In this document: positions 52,718 through 61,944 of the stretch, in pieces
How the letters are laid out: each line of letters begins with the position of its first letter
How positions within the stretch are numbered: position 1 is the first letter of the stretch
Source of the DNA: Nocardia iowensis
GTDB taxonomy: Bacteria; Actinomycetota; Actinomycetes; Mycobacteriales; Mycobacteriaceae
Direction: 5' to 3'
NCBI RefSeq assembly: GCF_019222765.1
Contig: NZ_CP078145.1
Span: forward strand, 2,666,001-2,730,000
DNA length: 64,000 bases
Program-made: the position numbers and the translations under genes
Notes under the pieces: generated by a model
What the model was told of the DNA's origin: nothing
What the model saw: only the letters and a program-made list of their open reading frames with translations
The model's database searches: none

Positions 52718-52808
52718 GCTCGAGGTTAACCAGTTGCCGGTGTTTCGCCTCGTCGCGCGTGCATGTCGTGCCCGGGTTGGCTGATGTGTCCGATTTCACC
52801 TCAGATGC

Positions 52809-52826
52809 TAATGAAAATCATTATCG
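52809..52826. promoter_or_regulatory. Zur/Fur-type operator before the metallophore operon
   Basis: The sequence TGAAAATCATTATCG (52812-52826), preceded by TAA, matches the 7-1-7 palindrome TGAnAATCATTnTCA bound by actinobacterial Zur, at 13 or more of 15 positions. It occupies the -35 zone of the promoter whose -10 is TACGAT at 52833-52838. An IdeR-type iron box (TTAGGTTAGGCTAACCTAA) is not seen. Confidence 0.7.
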
Positions 52827-52832
52827 ATAGTC

Positions 52833-52838
52833 TACGAT
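52833..52838 (+). promoter_or_regulatory. Candidate -10 element (TACGAT) of the metallophore operon
   Basis: TACGAT stands seven bases after the Zur-like box and six bases before an ATG at 52845, so the mRNA would begin with or near that leader ORF. Confidence 0.5.
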
Positions 52839-52844
52839 GCTCTT

Positions 52845-52925
52845 ATGGCTTTGCCTCGGATCGGGATATGTGCTGCCGCAATGGCATTCGTAATCCGCAC
52901 CACGACATCGGAGTTCTATGAGTAA
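52845..52925 (+). CDS. Leader ORF overlapping the first metallophore gene
   Basis: A 26-codon ORF begins MALPRIGICAAAMAFVIRT and ends with TAA at 52923-52925, after the ATG of the next gene at 52918, so the two overlap by eight bases. With the -10 six bases upstream it would be read from a leaderless mRNA and could couple translation to the first enzyme. Whether the peptide is conserved is not known, and it may simply be chance. Confidence 0.35.
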   Translation: MALPRIGICAAAMAFVIRTTTSEFYE

Positions 52926-53895
52926 CGCACTACACATTCTCACTCGCACCGATCTGGCCGACATCGACATTCCGCCCGCCGAGGTCATCGATCTGGTCGA
53001 GGACGGCTACCTGGCCTTCGCGCGCGGCGACTCCCGCTGTCCGGTGAAACTGATGATGCCGATCCCGAAGCCGGAACGCGACGCGGTGTCGTATTCGATG
53101 CTGGGTTACGACAGTTCGCTCGAGCACCTGGGATTCAAGACGTCCTACCGGCAGGGCAGCGAGAGTGCGGACAAGTACTACACGACGATCAGCCTGTACG
53201 ACGACACCACCGGTCTGCCGTTCGCGTTCATGGACTGCCAGCGCGTCGGCGCCGCCCGTACCCCGGCCACCACCGCCATCATCGCGAAACACAGTGCCCG
53301 CGCGGGCGCGACGAGCGCACTCATGATCGGCACGGGCATTCAGGGGCGAAACACGTTGCCGTACTTGCTGACCGCGCTACCGGAGTTGCGGCAACTGCGG
53401 TTGTTCGGAACCCACCCCGACGGCATCGCGGAAAGTATTGGGGCGCTGCACCGCTGGTTCCCGGACCGGCAGCTCGAGCTCGTCGACGATGTGCCATCGG
53501 CGGTCGCCGAGTCCGACATCGTGGTGGTGGCGTCCGGCCGGGCCGCGCATCCCAAGGTACGAACCGAATGGCTGCCGCGGGGTGGGTTGCTGATCTCGGT
53601 GGCCAGCAAGGGCGTCGAGAGTGGCGCCCTGCGCGCCGCCGACTACGCGATCGCCACCAGCGCAGGACAACTCGGCGTCACCGGCAGCCGGCTGGCGGGG
53701 CCGGACGGTCAGCCGGTCATCGACGCCGAACTGCCGGACATCGTGGCGGGGCGGGCGTTGGGACGGTCCACCGAGGACGATCGGGTATTCGCCTTCGCCA
53801 GCGGCATGATCATCACCGATATCCCGGTCGCCCACGCACTGGCGACCCGCGCGGTGGCGGCGGGACGCGGACAGCGGGTGCAACTGTGGTCCTGA
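52918..53895 (+). CDS. Ornithine-cyclodeaminase/SbnB-family NAD-dependent dehydrogenase of a metallophore pathway
   Basis: The 325-residue protein has the OCD/mu-crystallin fold: LGFKTSYRQG near residue 71 in the substrate site, GAARTPATTAIIAKHSAR, and the NAD loop ALMIGTGIQGRN (138-143). In staphyloferrin B synthesis SbnB oxidatively splits N-(2-amino-2-carboxyethyl)-glutamate to give 2,3-diaminopropionate. Clustered with an SbnA-like enzyme, a decarboxylase and a MATE exporter behind a Zur-like box, it fits the aes genes for [S,S]-EDDS of Amycolatopsis japonicum (recalled, not searched). GGAG precedes the ATG. Confidence 0.82.
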   Translation: MSNALHILTRTDLADIDIPPAEVIDLVEDGYLAFARGDSRCPVKLMMPIPKPERDAVSYSMLGYDSSLEHLGFKTSYRQGSESADKYYTTISLYDDTTGLPFAFMDCQRVGAARTPATTAIIAKHSARAGATSALMIGTGIQGRNTLPYLLTALPELRQLRLFGTHPDGIAESIGALHRWFPDRQLELVDDVPSAVAESDIVVVASGRAAHPKVRTEWLPRGGLLISVASKGVESGALRAADYAIATSAGQLGVTGSRLAGPDGQPVIDAELPDIVAGRALGRSTEDDRVFAFASGMIITDIPVAHALATRAVAAGRGQRVQLWS

Positions 53896-55235
53896 ACGCC
53901 GCACTCGTCGATATCCCCGCGCTGCCCGCGGTGGAACAGGAATGGCAGCGGCGGGTTCGGACGGATCAACATCTGCTCTTCGACATCCACCACGCGGTGG
54001 GCGGCCCGTTCCACGTGGTCTATCCCGCGCAGTTCGCCGAGAACCTCCGCTCTTTCCAGAAAACGCTGGCCGGGCACGGGGTGCGCGGCCAGGTCTACTA
54101 CGGCAAGAAGGCCAATAAGGCGGGCTGCTGGCTGCCCGCGATCGCCGACCTCGACGGCGCGGTGGATGTCGCCAGCGAGCCCGAACTGGTGCACGCGCTG
54201 GCGCACGGCGTCCGCGGTCGCGACATCGGGGTGACCGGCGCGGCCAAAACCGATGCGCTACTGCGGCTTGCCGCCCGGCACGACTGCGTGGTCGCCATCG
54301 ACGCGCTCGACGAACTGGAGCGGATCGCCGAGATCGCGCGCAGCGCGGGGCGGGTGCGAATCCTGTTGCGGCGGTTGCCGCCGAACGCGCCGGACAGCCG
54401 ATTCGGCTTGTCGGCAGCGGATCTCGACACCGCGATCGCCCGATGTGTGCGGCTACGACCGTGGGTCGAACTGATCGGGTTCTCTTTCCACCTGGACGGT
54501 TACGCGGTCGCACCGCGAGCCGAACTCGCCTTCGACCTGATCCGGTTGTGCGCCTCGACGAAAGCACAGGGCCTGCCGGTCGACACGCTGTCGATCGGCG
54601 GCGGCTTCGCCTGCCGCTACCTGCGTGAGGACGACTGGAACGGCTTCCTCGCCCACCGGCGCGACGACTGGTTCCACGCCGGAAAACAGTTCGGCAAGTT
54701 CTATCCGTACGCACAGGACCCGACGGGTGCCGACATGCTGGACGCCATCCTCGCGACCACGTTCGAGGGCGGCACGTTGGCGAAGCACCTGCGCGATAAC
54801 GATATCCAGCTCTTCATCGAACCCGGCCGCGCACTGCTCATCGATGCGGGCTTTACGGTGTTCCCGGTTCTCGGCTACAAGCACAATGCCGACTACGGCA
54901 TCACGACTGTGCACGGCCTGAGCATGAGCGTGTCCGAACAGTGGAAAGGGAGCGAATTTCTGCCGGACCCGATCCTGGTGCCCCGCAAGCACGATCCGGC
55001 GGCCGGGCCGATCGCCAGCTGTGTCGGCGGCGCGAGCTGCATGGAATACGACGTGCTCACCTGGCGCAAGGTGCCGCTGCCGCAGCGTCCCGAATACGGC
55101 GACCTACTGCTGTATCCGAACACGGCGGGCTACCAGATGGACAAGAACGAGAGCGAATTCCACCAGCTGCCACTGCCCCCGAAGGTAGTTATCACGGATG
55201 CGGAGGGCCGGTTTCGGTGGCGCTTGGACAAGTGA
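53886..55235 (+). CDS. PLP-dependent group IV decarboxylase (SbnH/LysA-like) of a metallophore pathway
   Basis: The 449-residue alanine-racemase-fold enzyme has the PLP Lys75 in VYYGKKANKAG, the glycine-rich SIGGGFACRYL, FIEPGRALLIDAG, and the C-terminal CVGGASCMEYDVLTWRK with the Cys that crosses the dimer interface. Such enzymes decarboxylate diamino acids or amino-acid conjugates; SbnH decarboxylates a citryl-Dap conjugate. In an EDDS-type route it could remove the carboxyl of the Dap unit to give the ethylenediamine bridge. The GTG start overlaps the previous gene by ten bases, and the TGA overlaps the next start. Confidence 0.82.
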   Translation: MVLNAALVDIPALPAVEQEWQRRVRTDQHLLFDIHHAVGGPFHVVYPAQFAENLRSFQKTLAGHGVRGQVYYGKKANKAGCWLPAIADLDGAVDVASEPELVHALAHGVRGRDIGVTGAAKTDALLRLAARHDCVVAIDALDELERIAEIARSAGRVRILLRRLPPNAPDSRFGLSAADLDTAIARCVRLRPWVELIGFSFHLDGYAVAPRAELAFDLIRLCASTKAQGLPVDTLSIGGGFACRYLREDDWNGFLAHRRDDWFHAGKQFGKFYPYAQDPTGADMLDAILATTFEGGTLAKHLRDNDIQLFIEPGRALLIDAGFTVFPVLGYKHNADYGITTVHGLSMSVSEQWKGSEFLPDPILVPRKHDPAAGPIASCVGGASCMEYDVLTWRKVPLPQRPEYGDLLLYPNTAGYQMDKNESEFHQLPLPPKVVITDAEGRFRWRLDK

Positions 55236-56350
55236 GCACGCATGGACAGGTGAAAACGCACACCGTGCAGCCGCGACCGCTGTCCGCCCAATTGCCGCGC
55301 CGCCGAGAGAACGTCGTCCGCGCCGCCTCCGAACTGATCGGCGCCACCCCGCTGCTCGAACTCGTGCGCACCGGCGCGGGCACCCGTTTGCTGCTCAAGC
55401 TGGAGCAGTTCAACCCGACCGGCTCCGCGAAGGTGCGGATGGCGCGGGAGATGGTGCTACAGGCCGAACGCAGCGGCGAATTGCGTCCCGGCGGGCACAT
55501 CGTCGAACCGACCTCCGGCAATACCGGTACCGGTCTCGCGCTGATGGCCATCGAACGCGGTTACACGTTCACCGCGGTGGTGGACGACCACGCCGCCAAG
55601 GACAAGTTGCGCGCCATGAAAGCGATGGGCGCACAGCTGGTTTCGGTCGACAGCGGCACCGGCGGCGGTCCGAGCACGGTGGAGCGCAGGCGAGTCGCCG
55701 ATGAGATCGCGGCCCGCACCGGCGCGTACCGACCGGACCAGCACAACAATCCGCACAACAACGCGGGCTATCGCGACCTCGCGGGCGAACTGCTCGCCGA
55801 TCTCAACACCGATATCGACTACCTGGTGGGCGCTGTAGGGACCGGCGGATCACTCTGCGGGACAGTCGAGGAACTACGCAGGCTCGGCTCGCGAGTGCGC
55901 GCGCTGGGTGTCGAGCCCGTGGGCTCCATCATCTTCGGTGGCGCGGGTGGCAGCTACTGGCAGTCCGGTGCGGGTAGCCCGGCCGGGTTCTCGGTGGGCG
56001 GCAACGTGAAATACGACGCGATCGATGAGGGCTGCCGAGTGGGCGACATCGACGCGTTCGCCACCGCGCGAGTGGTCGCGCGTCGCACCGGCATCCTGGT
56101 CGGCGGAACGGGCGGTGCGGCAATCCATGTCGCGGTGCGCCGACTGGTGCATCTGCCCGCGGGGAGCACCGTGGTCGTGCTGATCTGCGATGCGGGGGAG
56201 AAGTACCTCGACACCGTGTACGACGACGACTGGTTACACGAGCGCGGGTTGTACGACCGGGCGGCACAGCAGCGGACCGTCCGGCTGCTGCGGGCGTACG
56301 ACGAATCCGTGCGGCTGGCGGCATATGGCGTCGAGCGGACGGGAGCCTAG
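55232..56350 (+). CDS. Cysteine-synthase-like (SbnA family) PLP enzyme of a metallophore pathway
   Basis: The 372-residue protein has PLP Lys67 in KLEQFNPTGSAKVRMAREM, the substrate loop EPTSGNTGTGLALMA, AVGTGGSLCGTVEEL, and GILVGGTGGAAIHVA. SbnA joins O-phospho-L-serine and L-glutamate in diaminopropionate synthesis; here aspartate could be the partner if the product is EDDS, which has aspartate-derived halves. GTG 55232 overlaps the decarboxylase stop. The last 30 residues extend past the normal cysteine synthase end. Confidence 0.85.
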   Translation: MSTHGQVKTHTVQPRPLSAQLPRRRENVVRAASELIGATPLLELVRTGAGTRLLLKLEQFNPTGSAKVRMAREMVLQAERSGELRPGGHIVEPTSGNTGTGLALMAIERGYTFTAVVDDHAAKDKLRAMKAMGAQLVSVDSGTGGGPSTVERRRVADEIAARTGAYRPDQHNNPHNNAGYRDLAGELLADLNTDIDYLVGAVGTGGSLCGTVEELRRLGSRVRALGVEPVGSIIFGGAGGSYWQSGAGSPAGFSVGGNVKYDAIDEGCRVGDIDAFATARVVARRTGILVGGTGGAAIHVAVRRLVHLPAGSTVVVLICDAGEKYLDTVYDDDWLHERGLYDRAAQQRTVRLLRAYDESVRLAAYGVERTGA

Positions 56351-56353
56351 CCC

Positions 56354-57757
56354 ATGGCCTTTCGAGAGTATCGGGCCATCGTCGCGCTGGCCGCCCCGAT
56401 CGCCGGTATCCAGCTCGCCCAGGTGGCGCTGACCACGGTGGATCTGGCGATGATGGGACTGCTCGGTGTCACCTCCGTCGCGGCAGGCGGACTGGCGTTG
56501 CTGCTGTACAACCAACTGCGCACCATGTGTGTCGGCATGATCACCGGTGTCGGGAACATGATCGCCCAGGCGGTCGGGAGTAGTGAAAAACGCAGCGGCA
56601 GTGCCGATATCGATGAGCAAGCGTGCATCGAGATCCAAGGATATGTCCGTGCCGCGGCACTTGTGGCCACGGTGACATCGGCAGCGGGCGCGCTGATCCT
56701 GATCACGCTCGGCTATGCGCTGCGCTGGCTCGGTCAGGATCCCGACGTGCTGGCGCTGGCCCGCCCGATCATGTGGACACTGGCCCCCGGGCTCATCCCC
56801 ATGCTGTGGCTGAACGTGTTGCGCCAGTTCGCCGTCGGCCTGCGGCGCGCGGGCTCGCTGTTGCGCGTGACGCTGCTGTCGATCGGTGTCAACGCGCTGC
56901 TGAACGCGCTGTTCATCTTCGGCTGGTTCGGCATGCCGAAACTGGGCCTTGCCGGAATCGGCCTGTCCACCACGCTGGTTCAGGTCTGGACGTGCTGCCT
57001 GTACCTGCGCACCGTCCGGCGTGACCCACTGCTCGGTGACCTGCTGTCCCTGCGCTTTTGGCAGGCCGATCGCGCGACGGTCACACGAATTGTCCGGATG
57101 GGCACCCCGATATCGCTGACTTACGGTGCGGAAGCGGCGATCACATCCATTGCCGCGGTGCTGATGGGCAGCTTCGGGCCGGTGGCACTGGCCGCGAGCA
57201 ATATCGTCAACCAGCTGGCCTATATCGTGTATCAGGTCAATATCGGCCTCTCCCAAGGCTCCTCGATTCTGGTCAGTAGAACCGTCGGGCAAGGGGACGG
57301 GCCCGCGGTGGCGGGCATCGCCCGGCGGACCTTCGCGCTCGGCTTCGCGTTCATGACCGTGGTCGGCCTCGGCTACGTGCTGTTTCCCGGCGCGGTACTC
57401 GCCCCGTTCCTGAGTTCGCACCACGACGACACCGCCGTCATCGCCGCGGCGTCGACGCTGCTGTGGTTCGCGATCGTCCAGCAGTACTGCAAGGGTTCGC
57501 AAAACCTGTCCATCGGGTTGCTGCGCGGCATCGGAAACACCAAGGCGGGGATGCAGAGCACGCTGATCGGCTACTTCGCCATCGGCGTGCCCGCCATGGC
57601 CGTGTTCGGGTTCGGCCTCGGCTGGCGCGGCCCCGGCATCTGGCTCGGCCTGTGTTTCGGCTTCGGCGCCACGGCATTGTTGGTGTGGCGCAGGTTTCTG
57701 CGCGGTGCCGCCGACTTGGCCACGCCCACGCGGGAATCCGTGACCGCGACGGGATGA
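56354..57757 (+). CDS. MATE-family exporter of the metallophore operon
   Basis: The 467-residue protein has about twelve helices in two MatE halves (IAGIQLAQVALTTVDLAMMGLLG at the start; MGTPISLTYGAEAAITSIAAVLMGSFG in the second half). It follows three bases after the SbnA-like gene and ends the operon, so it is probably the exporter of the product. A MATE gene likewise ends the aes group as I remember it. No receptor or metal importer is in the window. Confidence 0.88.
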   Translation: MAFREYRAIVALAAPIAGIQLAQVALTTVDLAMMGLLGVTSVAAGGLALLLYNQLRTMCVGMITGVGNMIAQAVGSSEKRSGSADIDEQACIEIQGYVRAAALVATVTSAAGALILITLGYALRWLGQDPDVLALARPIMWTLAPGLIPMLWLNVLRQFAVGLRRAGSLLRVTLLSIGVNALLNALFIFGWFGMPKLGLAGIGLSTTLVQVWTCCLYLRTVRRDPLLGDLLSLRFWQADRATVTRIVRMGTPISLTYGAEAAITSIAAVLMGSFGPVALAASNIVNQLAYIVYQVNIGLSQGSSILVSRTVGQGDGPAVAGIARRTFALGFAFMTVVGLGYVLFPGAVLAPFLSSHHDDTAVIAAASTLLWFAIVQQYCKGSQNLSIGLLRGIGNTKAGMQSTLIGYFAIGVPAMAVFGFGLGWRGPGIWLGLCFGFGATALLVWRRFLRGAADLATPTRESVTATG

Positions 57758-57969
57758 AACGGGCAAAAGGGGTGAAACACTCAGGAGCGCGGAGCAATTC
57801 GGGCATTTGTTCGGCTACCGCGCCGAAACGGTCGCCCACCGGCGTGGTCCGGATCACTTCACGGTCCGGCTAAACGATCTTTCTCTGCGGCGTCACAGCA
57901 CGTCGGGTATGGTCGGCGCGGATCGCGAAATTCTGCTCGACAGCCCTGGCGGAAAGGTCGGCCGACGAG

Positions 57970-59514
57970 ATGTGCGCAGCAGGGCCGTTCAGCGGGCTCA
58001 ATCGCAGACAATTCCTAGCGAAGGCGGCGGCGGCCGGTGCGGTGGGCGCGTTGGCATCCTGGGCCGACCCGATCATCGAACGGGCCTACGCCGCCGACCC
58101 CGCCGGGATGGGTGGCCTGGGCGACATCGAGCACTTCGTGTTGCTGATGCAGGAAAACCGCTCCTTCGACCACTATTTCGGCACCCTGTCCGGCGTGCGC
58201 GGGTTCGACGAGGCGGCGACAGCCTGGCGGCAGTACGGCTGGACGCCGGGCGCGGGCCCGACACCCGACGGCTATGTGAATCCGTTCCGGCTCGACACCA
58301 CCCGCGGCGCAACGCTCGACGGCGAATGCATCAATGATCCGGACCACAGCTGGGGCGGCATGCACCGGGCCTGGAACGGTGGACGCAACGATCAGTGGAT
58401 GCCGATGTCGATCGCCAGCGTCGGCGCGGCCAACGCGCCCGCGGCGATGGGTTACTACCTGCCGCAAGACATTCCGGTCCACACCGCGCTCGCGGACGCC
58501 TTCACCCTGTGCGACAACTATCACTGCTCGGTACTGGGCCCCACCGACCCGAACCGGCTGTACTGGATCAGCGGCACCATCGACCCGGACGGCAACGCGG
58601 GCGGCCCGCTGGTGGAAACCCCCAGGCTGATCCCGCAGCACGTCTACAGCTGGCGCACCTATCCGGAGAACCTATCCGAGGCCGGCGTCAGCTGGAAGGT
58701 CTACAACAACCGCGACGTCGGCCCGCTGTCCTCGGTGATCCTCGACGGCATGCTCGGCTGCTTCACCCAATCCGCTGACCCGAACTCTGAATTGGCGCGT
58801 CGCGGCAGGGTGCCGGTGTACCCCAACGATTTTCAGGCCGACGTCGCCAACGACACGCTGCCCGCCGTGTCCTGGGTGATTCCGTCGCTGCTCAATTGCG
58901 AACATCCCGCGCTGCCCGCGGCATTCGGTGCGTTCGGCATCATCGGGCTGCTCGACATCCTCACCTCGAATCCGAAGGTGTGGGAGAAGACCGCGCTGAT
59001 CGTCAGTTATGACGAGAACGGCGGCTTCTTCGACCACGTCACCCCGCCCACGCCACCGCCGGGCACCCCAGGCGAGTTCCTCACCGTGCCGCTCGACCGC
59101 GTGTCGGCGGCCGAGGGCATCGCCGGTCCGATAGGTTTGGGGTATCGCGTTCCCGCGCTGGTGATTTCGCCGTATGCCCGGGGCGGGCTCGTCGCCTCGG
59201 AAACGTTCGACCACACCTCACAGCTGCGACTGCTGGAAACCAGATTCGGTGTGGAGGTGCCGAATGTGACCGCGTGGCGCCGCGGCGTCACCGGCGATAT
59301 GACCTCCACCTTCGATTTCGGCTCGGCACCGGATACCGCGAAACCGGTGCTGCCCGACCCGAAACCGAAAATGGATGCCGCGGTCGCCCAATGCGGCCCG
59401 AATATCGCATTGGGTTCGGTGACCACCGGGATTCCCTATCCGGTGCCGCCGAACGCGATGCCGACACAGCAACCCGGTACCCGGCGCAGGCCGAGTGGGT
59501 TGATTCGGGCATGA
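57970..59514 (+). CDS. Tat-exported phospholipase C (mycobacterial PlcA-D family)
   Basis: The 514-residue protein starts [36 protein letters not shown], with a twin-Arg motif at residues 13-14 and a hydrophobic signal region. The phosphoesterase domain has [28 protein letters not shown] (metal Glu, Asn, His), [12 protein letters not shown] and [14 protein letters not shown], with VISPYARGG late. These match PlcA-D of M. tuberculosis and the AcpA family. It probably cleaves phosphatidylcholine or sphingomyelin outside the cell. It lies 212 bases after the exporter and has its own promoter by inference. Confidence 0.9.
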   Translation: MCAAGPFSGLNRRQFLAKAAAAGAVGALASWADPIIERAYAADPAGMGGLGDIEHFVLLMQENRSFDHYFGTLSGVRGFDEAATAWRQYGWTPGAGPTPDGYVNPFRLDTTRGATLDGECINDPDHSWGGMHRAWNGGRNDQWMPMSIASVGAANAPAAMGYYLPQDIPVHTALADAFTLCDNYHCSVLGPTDPNRLYWISGTIDPDGNAGGPLVETPRLIPQHVYSWRTYPENLSEAGVSWKVYNNRDVGPLSSVILDGMLGCFTQSADPNSELARRGRVPVYPNDFQADVANDTLPAVSWVIPSLLNCEHPALPAAFGAFGIIGLLDILTSNPKVWEKTALIVSYDENGGFFDHVTPPTPPPGTPGEFLTVPLDRVSAAEGIAGPIGLGYRVPALVISPYARGGLVASETFDHTSQLRLLETRFGVEVPNVTAWRRGVTGDMTSTFDFGSAPDTAKPVLPDPKPKMDAAVAQCGPNIALGSVTTGIPYPVPPNAMPTQQPGTRRRPSGLIRA

Positions 59515-59515
59515 G

Positions 59516-59547
59516 AGTGGCCCAGCCCTGGCGGGGGCTGGGCCACT
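59516..59547 (+). terminator. Terminator after the phospholipase gene
   Basis: A perfect 13-base-pair stem AGTGGCCCAGCCC/GGGCTGGGCCACT encloses a six-base loop, beginning two bases after the stop. Confidence 0.8.
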
Positions 59548-60112
59548 TCTCGAAGTATGAGGTCAGCTGGCGGTGGCAGGCACCCACCGGACCGAGGAGA
59601 CGGCGGAGCGTTTCCGCATGGCCGCGAAGCTGTGCCGGGCCGGGCTGATCAACGCGGTGAACCATGTGCGACGGTGCTCGGCTAACGCGGCTGCGACGGC
59701 GGGAATCTGGACGCAGTGAACTCCGCCCGCCATGCCCAGGCGGTGGCGAGCCGTCTGGTTGTTTCTGGTGCCCAATGGTGTTCCTTTGCTTGCTGGTGCT
59801 GGCGCCTGGATCGCCACGGCGAAGATTAGTCGAACGAAAGGGCCCCGCAGAGTATTTTGCGCAAGTAATTGCCCCGGCGTGTCGAAAAGTTGTGGCTGGT
59901 CGACCGGGTCCGGCCGTAATTGTTGCGAATTGGTCTCGGGCTCGTCACGGATCGGGCAATTGCGGCGGCGGGAGGTGGAAAGTGCCGCCGCGATGGGTAA
60001 TCCAGCTGTTTGTGTCGCAACCTGTACACGGGCCCACCGCGCCCATCGAGCGGCCCCGGTGCGCAACCGGGCGGCGGGTGGGCCGCGGTGGGCGAGATGC
60101 GAGACTGGTCGA
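59548..60112. other. Intergenic region before coaE with an unresolved small ORF
   Basis: A minus-strand ORF at 59563-59733 (56 codons, start [20 protein letters not shown], end VRWVPATAS) stops 15 bases from the shared hairpin. The opposite strand holds a 48-codon frame from a GTG near 59573 that ends TAGIWTQ. Both have high GC at third positions, so I cannot tell which, if either, is real. From about 59740 to 60112 no frame looks coding; the part around 59810-59960 is richer in AT than its surroundings, and the coaE promoter (GAGACT before the ATG) lies at its end. Confidence 0.4.
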
Positions 60113-61315
60113 ATGTTGCGGATCGGCCTCACCGGAGGCATGGGAGCGGGCAAGTCGACGGTGGCGCGGATTCTCGCCGACCTCGGTGCGGTGGTCATCG
60201 ATTCCGACTTGATCGCACGGGAGGTCGTCGCCCCCGGGACCGAGGGCCTCGCGGCACTGGTCGATGCGTTCGGTGCCGAGATCCTGGCCGCCGACGGCAG
60301 CCTGGATCGCCCCGCCTTGGCCGCCAAGGCATTCGCGGACGACGAATCGCGCGCGACATTGAATTCGATAACGCATCCGCTGGTCGGTAAACGCACCGCC
60401 GAACTCATTTCCGCGGCGCCGCAGGATGCCATTGTCGTGCAGGACATTCCATTGCTGGTGGAAAATGGTCTCGCGCCATTGATGAACCTGGTTCTTGTCG
60501 TCGATGTCGATGCCGAAACTCGGCTGCGTCGACTGGTGCAATTCCGCGGTGTCACCGAATCCGACGCGCGGGCGCGTATCGCGGCGCAAGCCACCGACGA
60601 GCAGCGGCATGCGGTGGCGGATGTGTTACTCGACAACAGCGGGGCGCCGGAAGAGGTCGAGGAGGCAGTGCGCGAGCTGTGGCACGCGCGGCTGGTGCCA
60701 TTCGAGCGCAACCTGCGCACGGGCACCCCCGCGCGGCGCAAAGAGATACGGCTGGTGCCGCCGAATCCGGAATGGGCAGCCCAAGCGCAACGACTCATTG
60801 CCCGGCTGTGGGTGGCGTGCGGGTCTTCGGCGGTGCGGATCGACCATATCGGGTCTACCGCGGTGCCGGACTTTCCCGCCAAGGATGTGATCGATCTCCA
60901 GATCACGGTCGCCGACCTCGCGGCGGCCGATGGATTGCGGGATACGTTGGGGGCGGCGGGTTTTCCGGTCCGGCCGGAGAACACGCAGGATGAACCCCGG
61001 CCGACGCCGGAGGATCCGGCGGGAACCGATCTCACGTTGTGGGGCAAGCGTTTTCACCAGAATGCCGATCCTGGTCGCCTCGCCAATGTGCACGTGCGCG
61101 CCGAGGGGTCACCGGGGCAGCAGTACGCGTTGTTGTTCCGCGACTGGCTGCGCGCCGACGCCGCGGCCCGCGCGGAATATCTCGAGGTGAAGCGCGAGGG
61201 TGAAGCGAAAGCGTCCCGCTTGTCCGGTCCGGCAGCGACGGCCGCTTACCTGGAGGTCAAGGAACCTTGGTTCGCGGCCGCTTATCCACGCATGCTGGCC
61301 TGGCGGGATCGCTAG
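60113..61315 (+). CDS. coaE: Dephospho-CoA kinase fused to a GrpB domain
   Basis: The 400-residue protein has two parts. Residues 1-200 are dephospho-CoA kinase, the last step of CoA synthesis: [21 protein letters not shown] (Walker A), [13 protein letters not shown] and LNSITHPLV. Residues 215-400 form a GrpB/UPF0157 nucleotidyltransferase-like domain: [42 protein letters not shown] and [19 protein letters not shown]. The same fusion is found in Rv1631, so it is a lineage trait; the role of the GrpB part is unknown. The ATG at 60113 follows GAGACT by six bases. Confidence 0.94.
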   Translation: MLRIGLTGGMGAGKSTVARILADLGAVVIDSDLIAREVVAPGTEGLAALVDAFGAEILAADGSLDRPALAAKAFADDESRATLNSITHPLVGKRTAELISAAPQDAIVVQDIPLLVENGLAPLMNLVLVVDVDAETRLRRLVQFRGVTESDARARIAAQATDEQRHAVADVLLDNSGAPEEVEEAVRELWHARLVPFERNLRTGTPARRKEIRLVPPNPEWAAQAQRLIARLWVACGSSAVRIDHIGSTAVPDFPAKDVIDLQITVADLAAADGLRDTLGAAGFPVRPENTQDEPRPTPEDPAGTDLTLWGKRFHQNADPGRLANVHVRAEGSPGQQYALLFRDWLRADAAARAEYLEVKREGEAKASRLSGPAATAAYLEVKEPWFAAAYPRMLAWRDR

Positions 61316-61316
61316 C

Positions 61317-61356
61317 GACGCGCCAGCACTGCCGGTCGGCAGAGCGGCGCGGCGTC
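61317..61356. terminator. Hairpin between coaE and the DUF402 genes
   Basis: GACGCGCC and GGCGCGGCGTC can form a bulged outer stem around CTGCC-GGTC-GGCAG, between converging genes. Confidence 0.4.
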
Positions 61357-61372
61357 CAGTCGGTAGAGCGGG

Positions 61373-61897
61373 TCAGATCCAGGTCAGGGTGATGCCCAAC
61401 GGTTCGAGCCAGCGCTCGAGGCTGTAGCCGTTGGCGGCGATGCCGTCGATCGTCGTGGTCGCGTGTTCGATGGCCGACTGGGCCTGGGCGGCCGTGAGGA
61501 GTCCGGCGGCGTGGGCGGCGAGGAGCTCGTCGACGTCGAGCAGTTCGGTGTCGCGGCCGGAGCGCACGACGATGTCCAGATAGTGGTCCACCGACTTCCA
61601 CCGCTGCGGGCCGACCTGGTTGTACTCGCCGAGGTCGAGGTAGAAGTCCTGGTCGCGTTGGTGCTCGGGGTGGTAGTGGAAGACGGTCGCGCGCAGCGCC
61701 AAGCCGGGCAGCAGCCACGATTCGATGTAGTGGAACTGTTCATGGTCGGAGGTCCGCGCCATGTACAGGCCCCATGGCTCCACGTGGTACCGCTCGACCG
61801 GCCGCACGAATCCCTTCGGATCCGTGTTGGTCAGGTCCGCGAGGTCGAAGTACTCGACCTTGGGTCGATGTACGTCAACGGAAGGTGCCTGCGTCAT
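61373..61897 (-). CDS. DUF402-domain protein, copy 1
   Basis: The 174-residue protein has the DUF402 pattern: KGFVRPVERYHVEPWGLYMAR, HYIESWLLPGLALRATVFHY, DQDFYLDLGEYNQVGPQRWKSVDHYLDIVVRSGRDTELLDVDELLAAHAAGLL, and ends in YSLERWLEPLGITLTWI. Some family members are nucleoside di- or triphosphatases or work with tRNA or rRNA modification. The place before uvrB matches Rv1632c. It lies 47 bases after a paralogue in the same direction. Confidence 0.9.
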   Translation of the reverse strand: MTQAPSVDVHRPKVEYFDLADLTNTDPKGFVRPVERYHVEPWGLYMARTSDHEQFHYIESWLLPGLALRATVFHYHPEHQRDQDFYLDLGEYNQVGPQRWKSVDHYLDIVVRSGRDTELLDVDELLAAHAAGLLTAAQAQSAIEHATTTIDGIAANGYSLERWLEPLGITLTWI

Positions 61898-61944
61898 GCA
61901 TTCAGAATCTACCGCTGCGGCGACCGCGTCGAGTGGCCTGGCGG

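Noticed and set aside
52809..52826. IdeR/DtxR iron box as the control site of the metallophore operon
   Set aside because: The site lacks the TTAGGnTAGnCTnnCCTAA pattern and instead matches the Fur-family 7-1-7 palindrome; in actinobacteria that form is typical of Zur.
59664..60212. Plus-strand frame spanning the region before coaE
   Set aside because: Its product is Arg/Pro/Gly-rich with no family pattern, and it runs into coaE in another frame.
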